Assembly: GCA_016929175.1 (NCBI GenBank)
Contig: JAFGJI010000030.1
Span: 1-11,110, forward strand
DNA length: 11,110 bases
Reading direction: 5' to 3'
Source of the DNA: Thermoplasmatota archaeon
GTDB taxonomy: Archaea; Thermoplasmatota; Penumbrarchaeia; Penumbrarchaeales; Penumbrarchaeaceae
In this document: positions 7,084-11,110 of the stretch, piece after piece
How the letters are laid out: each line of letters opens with the position of its first letter
How positions within the stretch are numbered: the first letter of the stretch is position 1
The notes under the pieces: model-generated
The model's input: the letters and a program-made list of their open reading frames with translations, nothing else
The model's database searches: none
What the model was told of the DNA's origin: nothing
Translations under genes and position numbers: made by a program

Positions 7084-7103
7084 GTTCGAATCCAGACATG
7101 CCC
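7084..7103 (+). repeat. Inverted copy of the tRNA-Arg T-arm/acceptor 3' half
   Basis: These 20 plus-strand bases equal the tRNA T-loop, T-stem and acceptor 3' strand at 19 of 20 positions, but in the opposite orientation to the tRNA gene. They form a 20-bp inverted repeat with 7127-7146 (spacer 23) and a 16-bp one with 6974-6989. In a tRNA readthrough transcript this stretch would be antisense to the tRNA's own 3' half. Confidence 0.75.
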
Positions 7104-7122
7104 TTGCTATCAAAATAATTTT

Positions 7123-7200
<78 letters not shown>

Positions 7201-7234
7201 GGACCCTTGGCGGGGTGAGCTGAGAGCTTCATCC

Positions 7235-7244
7235 GATATATATC
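7235..7244 (-). promoter_or_regulatory. TATA box of the tRNA-Arg gene
   Basis: The minus strand reads ATATATATC centred about 39 bases upstream of the tRNA 5' end. Transcription would start near 7214, leaving a short leader for RNase P to remove. Confidence 0.5.
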
Positions 7245-7288
7245 TGACGGAGACTACGGTTATGGACAGGAGGTTTGATACTGTCCAT

Positions 7289-7498
7289 CTACCAGCCCAG
7301 ACGCTGGAGCTTCCTGTCCTCTCTGGTCGACCTCTTGAACTCCTTGTAGTGCTCCTTGCAGAGATGGACGTTCCCCCTGTCCCCCTCCAGCGACAGTCCG
7401 GAAGCCTTGGCCTTCTTGATGCTTATGGATCTAACAGCCGGCTCCCTGCATCCGCTCACCTCGCAGGTCTTTTCGAGGGCTTCCTTCCGCTGTACCAC
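7289..7498 (-). CDS. Small archaeal zinc-finger-like protein
   Basis: A 69-residue protein starting at GTG 7498, with an AGGCGGT Shine-Dalgarno-like stretch a few bases upstream. Four likely metal ligands are C12, C17, C47 and H50. The second pair is in the motif LCKEHYKEFKR, and the C-terminus is basic and ends RLGW. It starts 9 bases after the PRC-barrel gene stops, so both are read from one transcript. The motif LC-x-x-H also closes the second zinc site of the protein at 145-675. It looks like a conserved small archaeal protein of unknown function; RNA or protein binding is a guess from size, charge and zinc site. A complete short gene, not a fragment. Confidence 0.75.
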   Translation of the reverse strand: MVQRKEALEKTCEVSGCREPAVRSISIKKAKASGLSLEGDRGNVHLCKEHYKEFKRSTREDRKLQRLGW

Positions 7499-7507
7499 GG
7501 CAACCGC

Positions 7508-7786
7508 CTACCTGTATTCTTCCAGCTCGGGGCCGTCCATAGAGCTGATGGGAAGATCATCCGGGAAATGCTTCAGGATAATGATATCTCCAACAGCCTG
7601 TACCCATCGAAAGGGGATCAGAATGCTATCACCTTCCGAGACTAGCTTCTCGTTCGTGGTTTCCAGGAAAAGGTTCTCGATCGACGAGGTCTCCGATTCG
7701 ATCTCGACATTTGCAACATCGCCTATCTTGACCCCCCATGGGGTGTAAACCTCCAGGCCGCTAAGCACACTGATCTCCTCGAGCAT
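7508..7786 (-). CDS. PRC-barrel domain protein
   Basis: A 92-residue protein that is almost entirely one PRC-barrel domain: LEEISVLSGLEVYTPWGVKIG at the start, then alternating strands and ILIPFRWVQAVGDIIILK. Small archaeal PRC-barrel proteins are adaptor modules; some (CdpB) bind the SepF/FtsZ cell-division machinery. Whether this is one of those cannot be told from sequence alone. ATG 7784-7786 is chosen because GAAGGTG lies seven bases upstream and the TATA box at 7824-7831 is 41 bases away. The longer in-frame start at 7834 would lie upstream of the promoter. It is first in a two-gene unit with the small zinc-finger gene. Confidence 0.85.
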   Translation of the reverse strand: MLEEISVLSGLEVYTPWGVKIGDVANVEIESETSSIENLFLETTNEKLVSEGDSILIPFRWVQAVGDIIILKHFPDDLPISSMDGPELEEYR

Positions 7787-7823
7787 GTTGACACACCTTC
7801 GTTCGAGTAAAATCTGCTGATCG

Positions 7824-7831
7824 TATTTTAA
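7824..7831 (-). promoter_or_regulatory. TATA box of the PRC-barrel/zinc-finger unit
   Basis: The minus strand reads TTAAAATA, about 41 bases before ATG 7786. The expected start near 7801 gives a leader of about 15 bases carrying the Shine-Dalgarno sequence. Confidence 0.5.
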
Positions 7832-7852
7832 CATTATTGCAGGGGCGCAGGT

Positions 7853-8872
7853 TCAATTAGCCTTGTTGGCATCTTCGAAGATCTCCAAGTGGTCCTTGTC
7901 CCCAATGTTCATGAGCTTCTTCAGGAGCAGTATGATGTTCTGCTCGTCGCGGGTGATCCTGCCATCCTTCAGGGATTCCCTTATTACCGAACCGTATATG
8001 TCCTTGAAGGCCTCCCTTCTTCTCTCCGATGTCATGATGCCCTCGCCTTTCAGGAGCCTCATCTCCATCTTCAATTTCGTGGTCTGGCCCTCATCCATTC
8101 CCAGCACATTTTCAAGTTCGTCGAGTATGTCCTGCTCGTCGTTCGTTATCGTACCATCCCTCAGGGCAACCTCGAGGATCCGGCGGTAGACCTCCATCTT
8201 GTTCAGTCCTTTCTTCGCCCCGCCGATCCCGACGATATCGCTCTGCAGGTCCTGATGCTCTCTTTCCGATATACCAAGCGAATCCCTCAGCCCCTGGAGG
8301 ATCGCTGCTTCCTCCTTGGTGAGTATGGAATCTTCCCAGGCTACCTTCAGTGCTTTCAGGTAAATGTCCTTCGCGTCCGGGTTGGCGGACTGTTTCCTGG
8401 CCCCTCTTCGTTCCATTGGTACTTCTTGCTGTTTTGCTTTATGAGGGTTGAAAACATTTCCCTCCTCCAGTTCCATCAATAACTGGACCGGTGTCCTGTT
8501 CACCTGCAGTGTGAAGCACAGCTCGGAGAAGGTCATCTCGCTGTCGGTTCCGCTCTCGTCCCTCAGAAATACCTCCTTCTTGGAGAGGTTCTCCCATATC
8601 CTGCGCGCCAGCGCTTTTCCCTCGCAGCTCAGGAAATAGACCTTCTTCCGCTGTCTGCCCCCCTTCACATGAGATACCTTGGTCTCCAGAAGATCGTCTG
8701 CTATAAGCTTATTCACGGCTCTGGGGACGTGTTTTCTTTCGATGCCGACACCCTTGGCAATTCCAGCCTGTGTCGTCCCCTCGGGAGCCTCGAACTCATC
8801 CTCGTTGGGAATGAACTCCATCAGATGGATCAAGACCCTCTCATCCACAGTAAGGGATATCGGCTTTCTCAT
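7853..8872 (-). CDS. Winged-helix DNA-binding protein with three TerB-like helical repeats
   Basis: A 339-residue protein. Residues 1-95 form a MarR-like winged helix: TVDERVLIHLMEF, then TTQAGIAKGVGIERKHVPRA as the helix-turn-helix, and VKGGRQRKKVYFLSCEGKALA as the wing. Residues about 96-165 are a linker. Three helical repeats follow at about 171-213, 229-271 and 293-334. Their shared core is (D)(S/G)x(I)(L/T)xx(D/E)(E)xxI with a following L-x-x-x-L-(G/N)-(I/M), as in TerB-like modules; two carry DGxIT. The N-terminus suggests transcription control and the repeats suggest metal or protein sensing, but neither ligand nor target is visible. ATG 8872 is preferred to TTG 8887; no clear Shine-Dalgarno is seen, so the message may be nearly leaderless. 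Confidence 0.8.
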   Translation of the reverse strand: MRKPISLTVDERVLIHLMEFIPNEDEFEAPEGTTQAGIAKGVGIERKHVPRAVNKLIADDLLETKVSHVKGGRQRKKVYFLSCEGKALARRIWENLSKKEVFLRDESGTDSEMTFSELCFTLQVNRTPVQLLMELEEGNVFNPHKAKQQEVPMERRGARKQSANPDAKDIYLKALKVAWEDSILTKEEAAILQGLRDSLGISEREHQDLQSDIVGIGGAKKGLNKMEVYRRILEVALRDGTITNDEQDILDELENVLGMDEGQTTKLKMEMRLLKGEGIMTSERRREAFKDIYGSVIRESLKDGRITRDEQNIILLLKKLMNIGDKDHLEIFEDANKAN

Positions 8873-8896
8873 CGTTCCAATATACAAATCATCAGG

Positions 8897-8906
8897 TATT
8901 AGAAAA
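8897..8906 (-). promoter_or_regulatory. Possible TATA box of the winged-helix gene
   Basis: The minus strand reads TTTTCTAATA, centred about 30 bases before ATG 8872. That would give a leader of only a few bases. It is a weak match. Confidence 0.3.
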
Positions 8907-8933
8907 TTGCCATCGAAAACCTTGGAATATCAT

Positions 8934-9575
8934 TCACATTGTTCTCCGCCCCTCATTCTCCATGATCAGGGCACGTTTTCTTCCATCGGCGCGCAGGATC
9001 ATCGCCTGCCTCTCTCTTTCGGCGGCGATCCGATCCTCGATGGCCGCTTTTATCGGGCCGGCGGGGTCGATATCCTTGATCTCGGTCCTGACGATCTCAA
9101 TACCGAATGGCCCGGCCTCTGCGGCCATGGTCTTTCTAAATTCATCATTTACCTTTCCCTGGTGCCTGATAAGGTCCTCCAGATCGTAGAGAAGGGCGAT
9201 CTTTCGCATGTTGGCCTGTGCGATTTGGGTGAAGGCGGATCTGTATTTTTCGATCTTGAATATGCATTTGTCAGGCTCGGTCAGTCTGTACTGGACGAGC
9301 GTTTCCACCACCGTGGGAGACAGGTCCTTCGACATTATCTCCTGCCGGCCCGGGTCAAGGGTCTGGATCCTGGTGTCGGCCCGAAAGACCCTGGATACGA
9401 ACGGTGTCACCAGGTGAACGCCCGGACGGAGGTTCCTGACATGCCGCCCGAACCTCATGTAGACCCCTATCTCGTATCCCTGTACAATGATCAATGAACT
9501 GAAAAGAGCCCATACGAAAAGCACCAGGGTGAGGATCACGATGGATGCGATGAGCCCGATCTCTAGTATGTCCAT
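8934..9575 (-). CDS. SPFH/Band 7 (stomatin-like) membrane protein, short form
   Basis: A 213-residue protein. Residues 5-32 are one hydrophobic segment (IGLIASIVILTLVLFVWALF) followed by an SPFH domain: VQGYEIGVYMRFGRHVRNLRPGVHLVTPF, RIQTLDPGRQEIMSKD, then VQYRLTEPDKCIFKIEKYRSAF and the helical PFGIEIVRTEIKDIDP. Such proteins oligomerise at the membrane and scaffold microdomains. The family usually continues with a long helical segment after the AERERQAMILRADGRKRALI stretch; here it stops about 13 residues later at TGA 8934, so it is short. No NfeD partner gene is adjacent in this window. ATG 9575 is chosen because GGAGG lies eight bases upstream and the TATA box about 45 bases upstream; earlier in-frame starts would precede the promoter. 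Confidence 0.85.
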   Translation of the reverse strand: MDILEIGLIASIVILTLVLFVWALFSSLIIVQGYEIGVYMRFGRHVRNLRPGVHLVTPFVSRVFRADTRIQTLDPGRQEIMSKDLSPTVVETLVQYRLTEPDKCIFKIEKYRSAFTQIAQANMRKIALLYDLEDLIRHQGKVNDEFRKTMAAEAGPFGIEIVRTEIKDIDPAGPIKAAIEDRIAAERERQAMILRADGRKRALIMENEGRRTM

Positions 9576-9613
9576 TCCCTGTTCCTCCGTGTCAACCCGG
9601 GGAAGTCCCGTTG

Positions 9614-9626
9614 CGATAAATAATCC
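9614..9626 (-). promoter_or_regulatory. TATA box of the SPFH gene
   Basis: The minus strand reads GGATTATTTATCG about 45 bases before ATG 9575. The predicted start near 9595 leaves a leader of about 20 bases with GGAGGA. Confidence 0.5.
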
Positions 9627-9693
9627 TTTGGCCCGCAGCACCCCCAAAGAGCCTTCATTTCGGTTCAAGCCCCGAGAATCCGAAAGAGAAACC

Positions 9694-9701
9694 CTTAAAA
9701 G
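9694..9701 (+). promoter_or_regulatory. Candidate TATA box of the coiled-coil gene (distal)
   Basis: CTTAAAAG lies about 96 bases before ATG 9794. It would give a leader of about 70 bases including the hairpin at 9722-9748. A second, weaker candidate, CTATTTGT at 9758-9765, lies 32 bases before the ATG and would give an almost leaderless message. Sequence alone does not decide between them. Confidence 0.4.
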
Positions 9702-9721
9702 GATGCCCCTGTATTGCCTGT

Positions 9722-9748
9722 CGCTCTACCCATAGGGTAAGGGGAGCG
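9722..9748 (+). other. Hairpin in the leader of the coiled-coil gene
   Basis: CGCTC-TACCC (9722-9731) pairs with GGGTA (9735-9739) and, after a four-base bulge, GAGCG (9744-9748). This is a ten-pair stem with a three-base loop. If the distal TATA box is used, the hairpin begins at about the first transcribed base. Role unknown. Confidence 0.4.
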
Positions 9749-9793
9749 TTCAAGCTCCTATTTGTGCTCAGAATTGCGCAAGTGTGATGTCCA

Positions 9794-10696
9794 ATGTCGG
9801 AATATCTTGATGAACTCGACCGCAAGAGGAACAAGTTGAACCAGGAAGCGGAATCCCATCGGAAGAAACGCGACCGTCTCAACCAGGAGACCAAACGTTT
9901 TGCTGAGCAGAGGGACCAGTTGAACTCACAGGTCAAGAAGCTGCTTTCGGAAGCCAACCGGTTCAAGGAAAAGAGGGACGAGCTCAATTCAAAGGTCCGC
10001 GAGCAGAAGGCCGTGAGGGATAAACTGACAAAGGAATATACCGATCTCAAGTCCCAGCTCGACAGATTGAAGAAGAGCAGGATATCCTACAGCGAAGAGC
10101 AGTCTCTGGGGAAGCTCAAGAAGGAGCTTCACGGGCTTGAGTTCAAGCAGCAGACCTCCGTGCTCGAAGCGGACAAGGAAAGATCGTTGATAGAAAGAAT
10201 ATCCCACATCAAGAAGGAGATAAAGAAGAAAGAGAAGGAGATGGAGGGCAACGAGGAGATCCGCGAACTCATCCAGAAGGTCAGGGAGGCCAAGAAGAGG
10301 ATGGATGAATCCCATCATCAGGTGAACGAGTATGCGGACCTTGCCCAGAACGAGCACGATACAATGATAGAAAGGTTCTCGGATTCCGACAGGATAAGGA
10401 AGGATGCCGATATTTCCCAGGAGAAGTTCGTGGAGTCAAAGATCAAGGCTGACGATGAGCACCGCAAGCATATCGAGCTCATCCATCTGGTTCACGATAT
10501 CGATAAGATAATCTTCGCTCTCAAGCAGAGGAAGAAAGTTGCCGAGAGGAAACCCGGCAAGGTCCAGGCGCAGGCCGCCCCATCACCCGTGCAATCAGGG
10601 AAGGCGGAGGCGGAAAAGATATACGAGAAGTTCAAGAAGGGGGAGAAGATCTCAACCGAAGACCTGATGCTCCTCCAGAAGCACGGGTTCCTTTGA
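9794..10696 (+). CDS. Archaeal coiled-coil protein (COG1340-like)
   Basis: A 300-residue protein. Residues 1-248 are almost all predicted coiled coil, rich in Lys, Glu, Arg, Gln and Leu. N-terminal units of about 14-21 residues repeat the pattern KR(D/N)xLNx(E/Q/K), as in RKRNKLNQEAES, KKRDRLNQETKR and EQRDQLNSQVKK. A flexible Ala/Pro/Lys linker (about 249-270) precedes a compact end, EKIYEKFKKGEKISTEDLMLLQ (then KHGFL), which recurs in archaeal coiled-coil proteins. This fits the uncharacterised COG1340-like family; function is not established. There is no membrane segment or signal peptide. ATG 9794 is preceded by GTGAT (9784-9788) at Shine-Dalgarno distance. The last 45 bases overlap the convergent nep1 gene. 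Confidence 0.85.
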   Translation: MSEYLDELDRKRNKLNQEAESHRKKRDRLNQETKRFAEQRDQLNSQVKKLLSEANRFKEKRDELNSKVREQKAVRDKLTKEYTDLKSQLDRLKKSRISYSEEQSLGKLKKELHGLEFKQQTSVLEADKERSLIERISHIKKEIKKKEKEMEGNEEIRELIQKVREAKKRMDESHHQVNEYADLAQNEHDTMIERFSDSDRIRKDADISQEKFVESKIKADDEHRKHIELIHLVHDIDKIIFALKQRKKVAERKPGKVQAQAAPSPVQSGKAEAEKIYEKFKKGEKISTEDLMLLQKHGFL

Positions 10697-11110
10697 GGAT
10701 GCTGCCCTGAACCCCACAAGCAGTTCCGAGATGACCGTCCATACCTTCAGCAACCCGCCGGGCAGCGTCATTTTCACATCCGAGATTTTGTGGACATCGG
10801 ATCTGAAGTCCCCCGAGGAGAAGCCCCCGACCAGGCAGATGATATGTTTCTTTCCTTCCTTGTGGATGATATCACCGAAGATCTCCCAGCTCTCTCTTAT
10901 CTCCCCTTCCGGATGGAGCACCACAACCAGTGTTCGTGATCTGTCCGGATCGATCCCGGATAGGACGAATTCCAGGGACGATCCAAGGTCCATGCCGCCG
11001 ATCGAACGTATGAGCGGTTCCGTTCCGGAAGGAACGGCCCCTGTATGCAGAAGCTCCTCGAAAAGACCGCTGTACCTGTTATAGTTCTTCGGCAGTCTTG
11101 TGGAGGGATC
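10652..11110 (-). CDS. nep1: Ribosome biogenesis methyltransferase Nep1/Emg1 (5' partial)
   Basis: The frame is open from the right edge to TGA 10652-10654 (152 residues visible, N-terminus missing). It starts DPSTRLPKNYNRYSGLFEELL, the conserved substrate-binding region of Nep1 with RLPKNYNR. It continues through TLVVVLHPEG and HIICLVGGFSSGDF, the S-adenosylmethionine-binding knot region, to LKVWTVISELLVGF. Nep1 is a SPOUT-class enzyme that methylates N1 of a conserved pseudouridine in small-subunit rRNA and assists 40S/30S assembly. A full archaeal Nep1 is roughly 200-220 residues, so about a quarter to a third is outside the window. The last 15 codons lie opposite the conserved end of the coiled-coil gene, giving a tail (KEPVLLEEHQVFG) that I do not recognise from the family. 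Confidence 0.88.
   Translation of the reverse strand, partial: DPSTRLPKNYNRYSGLFEELLHTGAVPSGTEPLIRSIGGMDLGSSLEFVLSGIDPDRSRTLVVVLHPEGEIRESWEIFGDIIHKEGKKHIICLVGGFSSGDFRSDVHKISDVKMTLPGGLLKVWTVISELLVGFRAASSKEPVLLEEHQVFG

Larger units (their letters stand above)
6970..7103 (-). ncRNA. Candidate structured RNA or palindromic element derived from the tRNA 3' end
   Basis: On the minus strand, 7103-7088 pairs with 6989-6974 over 16 consecutive positions: 14 Watson-Crick pairs plus two G-U pairs. Inside lie two perfect 8-bp hairpins, arms 7042-7049/7073-7080 and 6999-7006/7029-7036. The second contains a nested CATC-GTT-GATG helix (7012-7022). The result is a three-way-junction fold ending in GCCA. 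Both outer arms copy the 3' end of the adjacent tRNA-Arg gene with one change each. Both mismatches are tolerated as G-U only in minus-strand RNA; they would be A-C in plus-strand RNA. Structure potential is seen in the sequence; transcription and function are not. A small mobile element with inverted ends, or att-site debris, would look similar. Confidence 0.4.

Noticed and set aside
7029..7103. Possible second tRNA on the plus strand ending in the inverted copy
   Set aside because: The length fits, but only 5 of 7 acceptor pairs form and the T-stem 5' strand does not pair, so it is not a functional tRNA.
7787..7834. Longer start of the PRC-barrel protein at 7834
   Set aside because: It would place the start at or upstream of the TATA box, and the added residues are not part of the PRC-barrel fold.
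7889..8482. 197-residue plus-strand reading frame
   Set aside because: It is the antisense shadow of the winged-helix/TerB gene, whose repeats and motifs are clearly on the minus strand.
8679..9497. 272-residue plus-strand reading frame
   Set aside because: It runs antisense across parts of two well-supported genes (winged-helix and SPFH) and shows no recognisable protein features.

Overview
The window looks like a chromosomal segment of an archaeon, most likely a member of the Thermoplasmatota/Euryarchaeota. The reasons are a Nep1-type rRNA methyltransferase, an archaeal-style tRNA-Arg(CCU), TATA-box promoters about 30-45 bases before start codons, an archaeal coiled-coil protein family, and a giant secreted beta-helix protein (NosD type) followed by cadherin/Ig-like repeats. 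The lineage is inferred from gene content, not from a marker tree.

Layout. Positions 1-675 (+) hold the end of an unknown coiled-coil gene and, directly abutting it, a two-part zinc-finger protein starting at TTG. Positions 746-1309 (+) encode a DEDD-type exonuclease-like protein whose second and third catalytic motifs look altered. It meets head-on, with a 9-base overlap, the 5.5-kb minus-strand gene 1301-6772. That gene encodes a 1823-residue surface protein with a signal peptide, a long right-handed beta-helix, about six Ig/cadherin-like domains, one membrane anchor and an 83-residue acidic tail.

Positions 6773-7122 are non-coding but highly structured. They contain the giant gene's promoter and a run of five inverted repeats. 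Two extra copies of the 3' end of the tRNA-Arg gene at 7123-7200 also lie here, one in the same orientation and one inverted. The two copies pair with each other into a 16-bp stem enclosing two further hairpins, so minus-strand RNA from 7103 to 6970 could fold as a three-way junction. This is the most unusual part of the window.

Positions 7289-9575 (-) hold a small zinc-finger protein and a PRC-barrel protein (one transcription unit), a winged-helix protein with three TerB-like helical repeats, and a short SPFH/stomatin-like membrane protein. A divergent intergenic region (9576-9793) leads to a 300-residue coiled-coil protein (+). Its 3' end overlaps by 45 bases the convergent nep1 gene, which runs off the right edge.

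Most genes look like housekeeping or envelope functions. No defence system, CRISPR array, transposase or integrase is visible. The unexplained material is the tRNA-derived structured region and the architectures of the giant protein and the winged-helix/TerB protein.
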